A stretch of 64,000 bases of DNA from assembly GCF_028769735.1 (NCBI RefSeq), contig NC_088170.1:60917585-60981584 (forward strand). The letters are read 5' to 3'. The notes below the pieces were generated by a model that saw only the letters and a list, made by a program, of their open reading frames with translations, was not told the DNA's origin and did not search any database. This stretch comes from Zonotrichia leucophrys gambelii (taxonomy: Eukaryota; Chordata; Aves; Passeriformes; Passerellidae). This document shows positions 40,401 through 53,009 of the stretch, in pieces. Position numbers and translations under genes: made by a program. How positions within the stretch are numbered: the stretch's first letter is position 1; the number at the start of each line of letters is the position of its first letter.

Positions 40401-43400
40401 AGCATTCTGGATGTGGGACAGCCCTGTATTCTAGTGATTATGGAAAACTCTGCCACAGGAAAATGCCTCAAAACTTCATTTCCTCCTTTGGTGGTACAGA
40501 GTGGAATCATTGCAAAGCAGTGTGTTCCACTTCTGGCACAGAGACTTCTATCCTGTGCTTGTCAGTAAATAAAGCACAAATTAATGGGTAATTGCTGATG
40601 CTATAGGAAGTGTACATTCAAGTACAAATTTTAATTGAATGTTATAGCATCCTAAAGAGTTCAGGTCAAGACATTTTTTAAACAACTCTTGCCTTAATTC
40701 AGTAATGCAATTAAACAAATTAAGACTTTAAAGATCAAAATTTTAAGCTAAAATCAATGAGCATCCACACATTAAACTATGCACACGTGCAGGTAATTTG
40801 CTGAACTACAGTCTTTGCGTAGGACAAATTAAAGCATTTGCAAAAAGTCATAGATGCCCTACCCTCCAGAAAATGAGATCTGTATAATTCAAAATTTGAC
40901 ACTGAGTATCACGAGTTGCTACTTACAGAGCACAAACATTAAATATCTAGATTAAAATTATGCATTTGCCACTCTGAATTGAGGTATATGATAATCAAAA
41001 ATAAACTGAGTAGCTTGCATTCTTAAATTTTGGACAGTAAATGAAGTGCTGACTCACGTCATTTATTACATTGGTTTGTTTGAGAGATACTATGAGAGAA
41101 GGAATGTCCTTTGGCTCTTTGCAAAATGGCTGTTATAGGGACATTCAAGTACAAAACAGATATCAGAATAACTTTGGTAATTGCAGAAAGTTAATTTCTT
41201 TCACTTTATCATTTTATCTTTCATTAGTTAATTTTCCTTTAATAATTTGTTTATTAATATATTTTCCTCTAATCATGCTTTTCACTTCACAATATTAATA
41301 ATCATCATAAATAATCCAGTAATTTTATTGGGAGATTTGCCAAACAGAGGTGCCCTTTGTCCTTGTCAATTCAGTGTTACCTGGGTTTTTTTTTTCACCT
41401 GGGGAATCAAATATCACCTTCTAGGGCTCTGCCCTTCATCCAAGGGCAATGAGGAAAGCCATTCCAGGAGCACTTTGTCTTGGTGCTGAGATGGAACCAG
41501 CAAGAATCTTCACACAGAGGACACAGCTCTTGGTTTAAGTTCTGTCACTTAAACTCATTCTACACATCACTAACTTCTCCTTGTGAAACAATGGCTTTCA
41601 TTTTCTAAAGTCATATTCTCGCCTTTTGATTTAATCAAGCTGTTCTTCTATCCCAGAAAACTCAAACTCTGCTTCTAATCAGCAGAAAAGAGAACAAGGG
41701 ATGAAGAAGAAAGCAGCACATCATACTAGACTACCCTAAAAACCCTGTATAGATTGTCTCCTTTAATGAATAATGAATCACAAGCACAAGCCTATTTGGA
41801 AATTCTCCAGCAGGTCATTCCTGTACCCTCAATGACAATACTACTGGGATAACAAGTTACAGCCAACAATGTCACGGAGATCAAAACAGCCTTAAATAAT
41901 GTTGACTTCTGTATTTTCAGCTCAGACATCAGCTTCTGGATACAATGAACTGGCACTGAGCAAGAAACTGACCTGTTAGAGGATACTACATTGTTTTGTG
42001 GGCAAACAACTTCAATAAAAAACCCCCAAAAACTCCACTCTAGCCAAATTCAGCATGAAATACATCAAAACTACAAAGCCATAACAAAAATCTGAACCTT
42101 TTAAATGAACAGTCCTCCATTCCTACCACATATGAAATAGCCAAGCACGTATGTAACTCATACAAGATGCTTAATACAGGAAAACCAACAAATCTGAGAA
42201 GTTAGCAACAATTTTAGGGAAGCATGAAAATTCATGTATTCTTGCCAAGTGTTTTATAAGATATGGCTGACCTGACTATTTCCCTCCCACAAGAATCTCA
42301 TAAAACCAAAAAATTGCATCTCTCCTAGGCTTCAGCAAACAGCATCGCCCTGCAACTCTGCTTTCCCTACCTGGAATCCAGACTTTCTTGCCTTTGAACC
42401 ATCAGACTCCTTTTTTTCTGAAACAAATGAAGCAGCTGGGTTCTGTCCAATGTAGATAAGACTATCAGGGCATCACTTGGGTGATGAGAAGCTGTGAACA
42501 CTTTGATACAGGATGCCCTGTCTATCAAATGCAGAATGTCCACTGAGACCCTCTCCACCACAGCCCAGTGTGTTCTGGGAGGTTTGAGCACCCAAGGCCT
42601 GCAGGATGAATTCTGGTTTTGCAGCCCTAGGAATGGATAAGGACTGAATCTCTGATCTTTTCATATTACTGTAACATCCACTGAACAGTTACTTTGGACT
42701 GCTTTTTTTTAAGAAAGTGGTTTTACTCAGGATATACAACATTACCTTTATCTAGATACCTATCTTTGACTTGCTGGTGTTCCTGAAGCACAGTACACTG
42801 TGAAATAAGGAAGACAGGAATACAAAGTAGGCTGAAAGTGTTGTTGGCAAAATAATGACAGTAGGTAGGAATTTAAATTACAAAGTTGTCCCTTTATATA
42901 TCTTCTCAACATCCTATGACCATTGGAAGATTTCTCAGCTCTAAATTAATGGGTTTCAATATCTCCCTTTAACATGAAAAACCTTTAAAGTCTGTGGACT
43001 TTTTCTCCCTGCACTTTCAGAGATCAGATAATAAGTAGAGCTCTAAATAAGGCCATCTCTGCCTTTTAGCCAGATAATGCCTTTTAAAGCTTGTGTGGCA
43101 TAAAGAGTACTGGCAATGGAGCTGCATTATATTAAATCATCCATCGGCAACACACACAGAATACATTTGAAGATAATGAATCCTATCTGATGATGCTACT
43201 GAATAGCTGTGCTTTCACATCCTTTTCTATTTAGACAATATCATTCCATGCCATGAAAATAAATGAATTTACTCACACACATGAATTATGTATTAAACTT
43301 CTTAGACTGATTTGCACATAAAGAAGGAAAATTATGGTTGATGCCCACAGTATAAATTGCCTTTTTTGAGGTTTTATGCTAAGCTTTAGAGATTTTTCAC

Positions 43401-43495
43401 TGGAACTCTGGCTTTTTTGGTTATATTTATTGATCCTAATCTAGAAAAAATAACTTTCTCTTAAAGATTTTCTTGCTTCTTGTTAATTTGAGCAG
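37436..43495. other. unique non-coding DNA
   Basis: It contains the longest open frame of the window (37436-37948, minus, 170 codons). This is rich in Leu, Phe and Ser, has no recognisable domain, and is about what a window this size and base composition would give by chance. No gene, tRNA or transposon is recognised. A T13 run lies at 37858-37870. Confidence 0.65.
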
Positions 43496-43573
43496 CCACA
43501 TAAAAGGCAAAGTTTCTTCTCGTTGTCCTCATTCTGGGTGACAATGGCTATCATTGTCCTGCACTGCAGTGAG
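43496..43573 (+). other. exon-like segment (weak, unconfirmed)
   Basis: A pyrimidine-rich tract (43455-43492) ends in CAG at 43493-43495. The next 78 nt are open in the first phase for 26 codons and finish at GAG directly before a consensus donor, GTAAGG (43574-43579). An ATG in good context (ACAATGG, 43544-43546) lies in the same frame. The encoded peptide is hydrophobic towards its end. I recognise no protein family, and splice-like signals of this quality also arise by chance, so this is only a candidate. Confidence 0.12.
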
Positions 43574-43936
43574 GTAAGGAAGTATTTATCTATTCTGATT
43601 ATCCACTGTTAAATAGAAGTTCCAATCTGGTGCTGGAAATTTACTGGAGTGCTCATGAATGATCTACATATTTTACAACCTATACAGCTGATGTAAGTGT
43701 GCTTAGAAGGGAGAAGGAACAATTTCCATGTGTCTTTAAAGGATTCTTCAGATACATTGCCATTTCAGAGAACTGTGTCTCTGTGGTTCAATGCTCCTTT
43801 CCCACAATATCTAGAAACCACACCAGCTTCACAAAAAAAATGGGAAGAAGATGGAAACATGGACTTGAAGACAATTCTTCTTGTCTAAGGCTTCCTAAAA
43901 CTCCCACAAAAAAAATTCTGCAGTTATAGGTGGTTG

Positions 43937-43951
43937 TTTTTTTTTTTTTTT
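43937..43951. repeat. T15 homopolymer
   Basis: Fifteen consecutive T residues followed by GCAG. It resembles a polypyrimidine tract plus acceptor but has no exon support. Confidence 0.95.
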
Positions 43952-46718
43952 GCAGTCTTAGAATTAGAGCTCCTGTATTTTAAGTGGCATAGGTTTGGAC
44001 ATAAACTCAAGCCTAATGTTACACAAGTAGCTGGGGTGCATGATATGTGTTCAAACATTTCTGTATCTTGAATAATTTTCCAATCTGCAGAGTCAAAAGC
44101 AATCCAGCCTCTTAGGAACAACTGGAAGAAAACCTATGGACAAGAACCTCCCCTTCCCTTTTTCCATTACCATTTGCATTCTTTTCCATCTTGCTTGTCT
44201 CAGCACTGCTCTTTAATCACACAAATGTAGCTACATTGTACTAGGATTTTATTATTTTATTTAAAATCTCAGCAGTACGCCTTCTGGTGCTTTGTCTCAA
44301 CTAATATTAATTTTTTATATATGACTATTTTTGATCAGTTTATTGCCCAAACTTTCTCTTCCTCATTCACACAAGGTGGTAATCTCCTTGGGAGGATCAA
44401 ACCAAAGCTGAAGTCCATGTTCTGCTCTCAGAATCCAGTCAATCTTAACAGGTCTTGGACTGGATTTCTGTAAACTCTAGTGTTTTACAATTTCTCCCAG
44501 TCTTTGGGTAAACTCTTAGGTTAAAGATTTTTGAGTTTCAATAAAAAAGCACAATGTCTTCACTATATGCTCATAAAACTGAAGGTTCTATTTTCCATTG
44601 AGTTATTTTCACTAAGATGCAGTTCTTGGGACCAATTTATTGACTTCTTTTTGGATACTGGCCTAGGTCTCTGGCAGTTTCTGCATCCCTTTACACAGAC
44701 CCTGTTACAAAGATGTAACTCAGCCATCTGAACATTTAATTATTTCCATGTATAGGGTATATTATTTTTGCAAACACTTCACAGTTGCAATTCATGAACC
44801 CTGGAGATTTTCAGGAGTTCCCATGAATTATGAAAAGGTAATTAGGAGAAACTTGCAAGGTGCTAGATACTGAAATCCAATATAAAAAACTGAAAGCTCA
44901 TTCCATAAAACCTCTATCATTTAAGGCTGAATATTATGCATTAACTTTTCAAAAGAAAGACACACTTATAGTTTACACAGGTTTATCATTGTTAATATTT
45001 CTTCCTTTTTTGTTCTTACTTTAATAGACTAGAAGAGTGTGAAAATTCTTTTCTTTGAATAGAGGTCACAAAGATGGAAAGGCTGACACATAGAGTGAGA
45101 GATGAGACAGACAAAATGTAGTTGGCCAGATTCCACTGCAACATTCCAATGATGCTGTATTTCTTCACACAGATGTAAATGATGTGTAAAATTTATAATG
45201 GCAACAATTTCATAAGGTGTTCAATAAAAATTCTTCAAGGCAGTGAAGGTCATATTAGACTAGAAATCAAGATATCTATTATCAAATTAGAAAATATTGT
45301 TACTTATTGAGACAGCCTTTAAAAATAATTGCTAGCACTGCAGAGTGTTTTAATTCTTGAATCTCATAAAATAAATTATGAAAGCAAGCATAATTACAAG
45401 TTTTCTGATGATAAACTATTTCTTTCACAGGAAAGCTATGCTGCTTTTACCAGTTGTTCAAGATGCAAAATCCAACTAATTTTAATTGTATAAGTCACAT
45501 CATGTATGTGACGATACTACATCAGGTCAAGCTAAACCAAATAATGTAAAGTCAGCATCAAAAATAAAAATAATCATGTCACCTATGGCTGTTTGCAATT
45601 ATACTCAGAAGGAGGTGCTCTAATTTCCAAGTGTTCCAAACAGTCTTTCCCAGCAAAAATAAAGAGCAAATTTATATTTCTCTGTACCATTCCCTAAAAA
45701 TCAATTCAAGAGTTTACCACTTCATTTCTCAGGTACATCAAGCATGACCAGCAAGCTGAAAACAGTGAAAACTCAAGTTCAGCACACTCTTGTGGTTTTT
45801 TGCTGTTACAGTAGGAAAGTGTCAAAATTGGAATTGCATTTCATGGGCCTTTTATTCTGAGAGACCAACGTGCCAAAAATAATTATGACAAGGATTTTAT
45901 ATACCTTAAGCACACAGGACCAGCTCTTCCTTACCAGTTCAGCAACTGAGAACCTCATGTAAGTTGAAAACAAGAATAGTTAATTATAGACTGCTGAAGA
46001 AAACAACTCTTAAAGGTAAATTAAACAAGAAGTCAGTGAGGTGGTAAATTTTGCTGTAAATGAAAGTAAATTTGGAAGAGGCATTTTTGGAATTTGGGTG
46101 TTTTTTTTTTTTTATTTACATGATAGCAAATTGAATGCAGGATATTAAATGCCATGAAGACCACAAAGCATCCCTTATATCTTTATTTTTTTTTAATTAG
46201 AAGAAATTTCTATGAATTATGTATTTTTCCCACTTCTGTTGATTGTGCTTTAATATGACCATTATTTTTTCTCTGTCTCTAGAAGCTTTTATATCTATGC
46301 TTGTAAAGCTCTGTGCTTTGTGAAGGGCTGTGAGCTGAAATGTATTATATTAATGCAATCATCATTCTTATAATGATGGACATTCTCAGAGCACTTCCTT
46401 TTATCTAGATGAAAACAGTATGACAGCCAAATTGACTTCAGTAATGATAGAAATATAACTTTTTTTTTTTTTTGCATTTGTTAGGCATCAACTGATACCT
46501 GTGTGCAATATTCAACTAAAACGGGTACTGACAAAACTTCTACTCTTCCTCCTGCTTTCAGGTTGAAGGGAGGACTCCTTCAATACCTCTTTTGTGAAGG
46601 CTGTGCAGGTCTCTGGATTTGGGACATGCAGAGCATACAGGGTTGCAGGCTTCCAGCACACTGACAGTGTTAATAAGATACCTTCTTCCCATTCTTTCCT
46701 GGTTTGGTGTTCTTGACC

Positions 46719-46736
46719 AAAAAAAAAAAAAAAAAA
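46719..46736. repeat. A18 homopolymer
   Basis: Eighteen consecutive A residues, the longest mononucleotide run I see in the window. It is likely length-polymorphic. No retroposed element is recognisable upstream. Confidence 0.95.
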
Positions 46737-47828
46737 GGTATATAGAAGTTCTCTTTCCTTTCCACCAAGTCTCAAAAGGATGAGAACCACAATTCCATGG
46801 ACCTGAGTCTTCCACTGTTATCAAATTCCATGAAGTGATGGGGTGATGTCGTGGAACTGGTTCATCCTCATCCATTGTAAAACTGGCTCCAACAGCTTCC
46901 ATTTCCTGACATGCTTCTGTCCAAGGAAAGAGGATGACCAAGAAACTTCCTACTACTCAAAATTTCCATTAAAAATTGAATGATTTCCAAATTTAGAGTA
47001 GATTCTACTGAGCACTGCAGGAATGAACTCTCACACACCCAACTAAAGAAATTAAGCTTAAGCATCAATGTTCGTTGTCCAAAAAGCATTTTTGAATACC
47101 TTAAGTCTACCAGTTAATTTAATGAAATGTAAAGGAGGGGGACATTCTTTGAGATCTAGTTCTGAAATTACAGACTACATGAGATAGAAAAATTAACTGC
47201 GATAGAAAACACCATGCAAATGAATGCCAAGTTTGAAAAGCTGCTCAACTACTTTCTCTGAAAACCACCAAAATACCTGAGAGATAGCCATTAGGAATTC
47301 CTAAACTACTCAATTTTTTTTTATTTAAAAAATGCCACTTTATAAAAGATACAAGAGTGAAAATATTGAGAAAACTGCATGGTACACCAGGCAGAGGTTT
47401 CCCACTCTTTTAAAGACTGTTCTTGTGTTGTTTTCTGCCCTCATTCAGATAAAAAAACTGTCATATCAAATGAGTATTTAAAAGAACAAGTAAGATGATA
47501 ATAAGAAAAGAAAAATCTCCATGCATTGAGTGCGTTCAACCTTAAAATGTCGACATGTGGCCACGACTAAGGGACAGAGTAATTGGTCACCAGCCTCCCT
47601 CACTGCTAGACAAAGGTAGGCAAGAAGGACAAAGATCTCTGGATCTTTGAGTGCTCTGAAGCTAGAAGAGAAAAAATGTTGATATTTATGATACAAACTG
47701 GAGTCCAGATCTGGGCTTACAAACCACCTTCTGAACCATTCTGTTCTTATGAACTGTGGATGAGATACAATCAATAACTAATAGGAAAATAAGGATAGGA
47801 GACAAACAATGATACAGATGGGGAAGCG

Positions 47829-48379
47829 TGCTGGTTTTGGCTGAGGTACATCTCATTTTTTCACAGTGTTAGGGGGCTGTACTTTGGATTTATGCTAAAC
47901 ACAGGATTGATAATCTAGAGATGTTTCTGTTATTGCTGAACAGGGCTCACACAGAGCCAAGGCCTTTCTGCTTTTTGTACTGCCACACTGGTGAGGAGGC
48001 TGGGAAGAGAAACAGCCAGGAGAGGTGACCCCAAGTGACCAAAGGGATATTCCAGACCACGTGACACCATGCTCAGTGTATAAAATGGGGAAAGAAGGAG
48101 GAAGGGGGATATTTGGAGTGATGGTGCTTGTCCCCCAGGTCACCATCACACGTGATGGGGCCCTGCTCTCCTCGCGGTAGCTGAACTCCTGCCTGCCCAT
48201 GGGAAGCGGTGAACTGATTCCTTGCTTTGCTTGCCTGCTTTTGCTTTTTCTATTGAAGTGTCTTTATCTCAACCCAGGAGTTTTCCAGCTTTTATCCTTC
48301 CAACACTCTCCCCAGTCCCACTGGTAGGGGAATGAGTGAGCAGCTGAGTGGGGCTTGAACGCTGACAGGGGTTAAACCA
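47829..48379 (+). mobile_element. solo LTR of avian ERVL type
   Basis: The segment begins TGCTGGTTTTGGCTGAG and ends GGGGTTAAACCAC. In between it shows the landmarks of the common avian ERVL LTR in order: CTGTACTTTGGATTTATGCT, GGGCTCACACAGAGCCAAGG, GGTGAGGAGGCTGGGA, GACCAAAGGGATATTCCAGA, a TATAAAA box (48079-48085) after CATGCTCAGTG, GGAGTGATGGTGCTTGTCCC, CATGGGAAGCGGTGAA, and GTGTCTTTATCTCAACCC. No gag/pol sequence is found on either side, so it is a solo LTR left by recombination between two LTRs. I could not identify a convincing target-site duplication. The expected polyadenylation signal is decayed (TATTGAAG at 48251-48258). An open frame on the opposite strand (47895-48200) is a by-product of the repeat. 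Confidence 0.82.
48079..48085 (+). promoter_or_regulatory. TATA box of the solo LTR
   Basis: TATAAAA sits in the expected place of the ERVL-type LTR, after CATGCTCAGTG. It marks the former viral promoter. Present activity is unknown. Confidence 0.6.
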
Positions 48380-50130
48380 CGAAAGGAAGACAGAAATATA
48401 CATAAAAACTTATATGAAAATAATGCTTTTAATTTGAAATTAATGGGTTTTAGATTAATCATATAAAATTGAGGTGCTTTATTTACATAGAAGCAGAAAA
48501 CTTGCATAAGGATTTGTGACAATTAATACCTACCTCTGTACACTTCATATGAAAACTCAAGGCTGAAACATTATTAGATATTGCTAGTAGCAATTCTGAA
48601 AATTTTGGAGAAAAGCTAAAAATCCAAAGAGCCTCTCAGCCTTAAGAAATAAAACTAAAAAGACAAACCATCACAGAACCTGATGCGTGAAGGATGTAAA
48701 GCCAATTCTAGACCATCAGTTCCTAATCCCAAAGCAGGAGGAGCTCTGTAGGTCCTGGCAAAGTAACTCAAGTGCTGTTACTATTGAACTGTTTCATGGT
48801 TCAACACAGGGAACAATTCCGGCAGGCTATGTGTGAAAAACAGAGTGCTTTGATATCTGGAGGTCTTTTGCCAGAGCTTAATGATTTGTAAATGTAGGAA
48901 AAAAGAGAAAAAGTTAACTCCTTTCTTTTTCTCCTGATTGCTATAATTTTCACTGTTAAACTCTTCTAATCTCGCTTTCTTAAGTATTTTGACTATATTT
49001 TTTATTTTTAACTATTTTATTTATGTCTTCAGTTTCTTCTAGCATTTCCAGAAAGGCTCTACTGAGGCCCAGGTTCAAAGGACAATTTAACTCTATGGGC
49101 CTTCTTATCCTGATCCATGCTGATTGTCTTCACCCATTATTCCTTTGGGTATGTACTATGCCTTAAAAATAAAAAAAAAAGGTGAAAATGGGGAAAAGAG
49201 AATAGTTCTGAGACAGCTTCCTTTATTTGTATCTAATAATTAGCAGGGAGTTTCAGCTCATCTATCTTAACACCTCTCACATCTGTGATATGTTTTCAGA
49301 TCCCACAAGCAGGGTAGGTGTTTACTGGCAACAGCAGAAGTTTGTGAGGATACTTTGTGTGCGTGTGTTCACTGTGGGTCCTGCTGCCTCCTCTTGAATC
49401 TTTCAGACAAATTTCCAAAGAGGAAAGAAAAATGCATCTAAACCCTGCCTTTTTTGTTGAGCCTAGGAAGAAGGGCTGATGAATAAAGAATCAGAGCTGA
49501 GGCAGGACACGTAACACCACAGCTGAGTTCTGCAAATGATGGTGGGAATGGCATAAGATGCTGTTCAGGCCCCACACGTGCTGCTTTGGAGATAAGCCAT
49601 CAGTGACAGATGACTGCACTGGGAAGATCCATTGCATCTTTGTGTCTGAGTGGCATCTTTGTTCAGCACTGCTGCTGCAGTGACACTGGGACTACTGCAG
49701 ACACTGCTGTGGTGACAGTGGGTGACAGAATCCCTGGTCAGAAAAAAAGCCATTAAACTATTTCTGGAATTTTTGTACCTAGTGGGCTTATAATAACAGA
49801 CTTGTATTATAAAGGACATTGTGAACTGACAAGTGCATAATGCTTATGGCAAAATGCTGTCTTGTAGACAAAGTTCCAGAAGCCAGAGTCATGATCATCA
49901 TACACACCAGACAATAAAAAAGTCCCTGCCAGTCCAAAGAGTTCTGGGGAAAGATATAAAAAGTAAGGAGCCACAGCCCACTGAATATTGAGGGTGAAAC
50001 AGAATTTCTGAAGTTTCTTGTTCCCTGAATAAACTTTAATGATGCTAAAGCACAGCATCCAGAGCAACAGCTTGAATTGTGAGCTGCTATTGCAAAGACT
50101 TTACTTCCAATCCTGCTATTTAAAAGTCAC
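48380..50130. other. unique non-coding DNA
   Basis: No gene or transposon is recognised. Open frames are about 86 codons or fewer, overlapping and without domain signatures. Confidence 0.65.
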
Positions 50131-50227
50131 ATAGATATGGCACTAAGGGACATAGAGGCGGACTTTGCAGTGGAGTTAATGGCTGGATTCAAAGGTCCTT
50201 TCCAACTTAAATATTCTATGATTCTAT
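50131..50227 (+). mobile_element. CR1 LINE 3' tip, plus strand
   Basis: A 5'-truncated CR1 tail with the typical run of words: ATATGGCACTAAGGGACATAG, GGACTTTGCAGTGGAGTTAATGG, GGATTCAAAGGTCCTTTCC, AACTTAAATATTCTATGATTCTAT. The last two octamer-like repeats (ATTCTATG, ATTCTATA) are the diagnostic CR1 3' terminus and are well preserved. Confidence 0.9.
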
Positions 50228-52816
50228 AAAGCAAACTAAGTTTCCAACAGTCTTCGAGGAAGGGAAACTTATTTCTGAGTCAAGACTGATGGCTTTTTTA
50301 TTCTTGTTGTTTTCCTCTGCCACTACAGAACTCCCAAAGGCATACAAACTCCCAGAAGACTCAGCTGCAGGATTAGGTTAATTTTTCATACCTGGCAAAG
50401 GCATGTCTGGTGCAGATGACAAGAAATGTCAAGAACTTCTGCTGCTTGTGATGCAAAGACCTAAGTCCCTGTCACAAATTTTTTATAGCTAGCATGACTT
50501 CTGCCAGAGGCTCTCTAACAACAAAACCAGGAAGCATGTGAGGAAACAGTACCTCACATGAGCAGAGTAGTTTCTGCTGTCTTTTCCAGCATCTGAAATG
50601 GCATTAGACTCAATATTAGTCTCAGAAGTGGCATTCCTCAGTATATAACATGAAGCCTCCTTTCTAGTCTTGCCAACAGTAGAAGCAATGAGTGCCATGC
50701 ATCTTCTCATGACATTTTATCATGAAAAAACTCAAACAAATTATGGAGGTGACCACAGCCTGAAATTTTTCCTGCTCACTCAGGAATATACTTTACTCAT
50801 GGGAGAATGCATGGACTAATAATATAAACCATGCTATATCCTCTTGCTTTTCTTTAAAAATGTTTTTTTTAATTGAGTTTTGCACTCCAGTTTCTATGTG
50901 CCTTCATTAATTTATAGAACTTACTGGTTGTAGGGATTCTCTTGAAATATTGCTTCACTGAACTTATGATATGCTAAATGGTCTAATTTATCACTGTCAA
51001 GAATGCAAAATTTGGGACATACTATCTCCAATGTAATCTCCATTTTTACATGATTCTTCATTTAATAAGAATTTATTATGTCTTTGCCCATAAAAACCGT
51101 GATTCAACAGAAATATGCCCGAGATTACTCAGTTATGTGGTTCAGCAAATATTCTGAAGAGACAAATAGCTTTACCTTTTGCAGGTACAGTTCTACCTCC
51201 TTAGGAACTGATGGAAAATTCAGGCAACAAATCCAAACCCCAAGCATTTCCTCTCTAAGTCCCTGGCTGTGCCTGTACAGCTGCAAAGCAGCAGTCACAA
51301 AGAGCAGCTCCTGTCTGTTAACTCACAGATGTCTTGGGACCATTAGCAATTTTTATGCTCCAAGCACATGTGGCCACGTGCTCTGTATGCACCTGGAAGG
51401 TTGGTCAGCTGGAGGGAGGTCCTGGTTAGATACAGAGACACAAATAATGCTTCAGGAGCTGCTGCCTAAACCAAGCAATACAAGAGCTGCAGGAATATGG
51501 AGGGAGCAGGTGTGAACCTGACACACTGACACAGAGTCTGCACGGGCTTTTGCATACACCTGTGTTTACACCTAAATGAAAAGCTTGTGCCATCCAAATG
51601 CTAACCTGTATTTTCAGTGAGGAAGCAGGTACACAAGTGACAAAATTACAAAGCAATATGACTTTCACCAGAGAAAAAAATATTTTCCTATTCCTCTGCT
51701 CTGTACATTAGGATGCATATATACTGTAAAACACATACAGTAATATAATTGTATCAAAAATGTGCATCCTGTTCCTAAATTCATATGGGCTTTGGGACAC
51801 CTTCTGGGATGGAGTTCCAAGGCCCAAGATCTACTGCAGAAAATGTCCTAGCTCTCCTTCTACATCACCTGGATTCAACCCCACTATAATACAGTTTCTT
51901 TCCAAGTACCTGCAGAACGGTGGTAAAAGTGTATTTGAGGTACAATGGCAGATTTTTACTGATGTGACTCAGGGTGTGGGCATATGCAATTCACATTTAT
52001 ATTGTGGGGCTGATAGTACCCTTTAAGTGCAGCAGCTATTTGCTACATAAGCATGAGTCAGCTCTCATTGACTTGGGGAGTACAGAACATCATTTTCTCA
52101 GAACTTCAGCAGCTGCAGGATTCTCAGAGTAGTTTCTAACGGTGTATGACCTAAAATGGTGCATTTTTCTCCATTTTCTAATGCTAGAATGCACACAGCA
52201 CTGATGAACAGGATATATATTTCTTTCCAATGCACTTTTCAAACTACCATAATTAGCGTCCACAGAAAGGACTAAAGTAGCAATTATCTAAATAATGCAT
52301 GTTGCTCATCAAAAAAAAAAAACAAAAAACTAAAGTTTTCCAAAAGCAAGGTGAATTAAAGTCATTTTCACCAGTTATTTCATCATCCTGCAGGTTACTC
52401 ATCCATCAAGCACAAAATCATCATGTAGTACCCCAGATACATAACTTTCCTGTTGAGAATTGGAGCACTATCTTATACAATGAGATCTGACCACTCAAAC
52501 ATTGCTCAGCTTTACTCTGCTAAATGGCTGATGGGATATCTTGATTAATTCATGCCAGGTCAATCTAGTTAATTCAGTGCTTTCAACTTCATTAAAGTTC
52601 CTGGAAGATAAGGGTACTCATCACTTTGAGAACATTGCTCAGCTGGATCCAACCTTTCTAATTTTCTATTAAAGTAACAATAAGAGTCTTGTTCCCAGCT
52701 GGTCTTGTTAACATTACATACATGTGCCACCAGACTTAAAGCTGAAGTTACTCAGTTTTATTAAGAATATTTGGAAGTATACTGATGAAAAAACTCTTCT
52801 TCTCTGTCTTTTGCAG
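50228..52816. other. unique non-coding DNA
   Basis: No gene or transposon is recognised. The longest open frame is 145 codons (51078-51515, plus). It is Ser- and Cys-rich, overlaps an opposite-strand frame and has no recognisable domain. An A12 run is at 52311-52322. Confidence 0.6.
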
Positions 52817-53009
52817 GAGAGGTGTATCTGACAACACTGCTTATAATACAAATGAATAAATACAACTTATAAGGCTTTATGCTGTCAATTTATAGATGGA
52901 TTATCTCGAATTAATATGGGCACTACAGATGAAGCAGAACTCCTGGTCTCAAATTGCAGACGCACTGCAGACTATTTCCATCACTTCTGGAACTGGTTCG
53001 ATGCCCACA
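52817..53009 (+). other. exon-like segment, probably non-coding if real (weak)
   Basis: A good polypyrimidine tract and acceptor (CTTCTTCTCTGTCTTTTGCAG, ending at 52816) is followed 193 nt later by a donor-like ACA|GTAAGG (53010-53015). All three phases carry stops in the first part, so as an internal exon it could not be translated throughout. A 36-codon open frame from the ATG at 52916 to the TGA at 53024 reads through the donor and has an aromatic-rich centre (YFHHFWNWF). I recognise no family. A lncRNA exon or chance are both possible. Confidence 0.12.

Larger units (their letters stand above)
43574..47828. other. unique AT-rich non-coding DNA with T/A homopolymers
   Basis: No gene or transposon is recognised. 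Homopolymer runs cluster here: T15 at 43937-43951, T13 at 46101-46113, T14 at 46460-46473 and A18 at 46719-46736. Open frames of 92-127 codons on the minus strand near 46512-46941 run through the A18 tract (translated as poly-Phe) and are not convincing genes. Confidence 0.65.

Noticed and set aside
45494..45512. GTCACAT/CATGT/ATGTGAC inverted repeat
   Set aside because: Seven-bp arms are common by chance in a window of this size.
46558..46941. 127-codon minus-strand open frame
   Set aside because: Runs through an A18 tract read as poly-Phe; no domain recognised.
51078..51515. 145-codon plus-strand open frame
   Set aside because: No recognisable family, and it overlaps a minus-strand frame. 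Composition rather than coding constraint explains it.
52995..53005. GGTTCGATGCC, similar to a tRNA B box
   Set aside because: No matching A box, acceptor stem or terminator, so no tRNA gene or tRNA-derived SINE can be supported.
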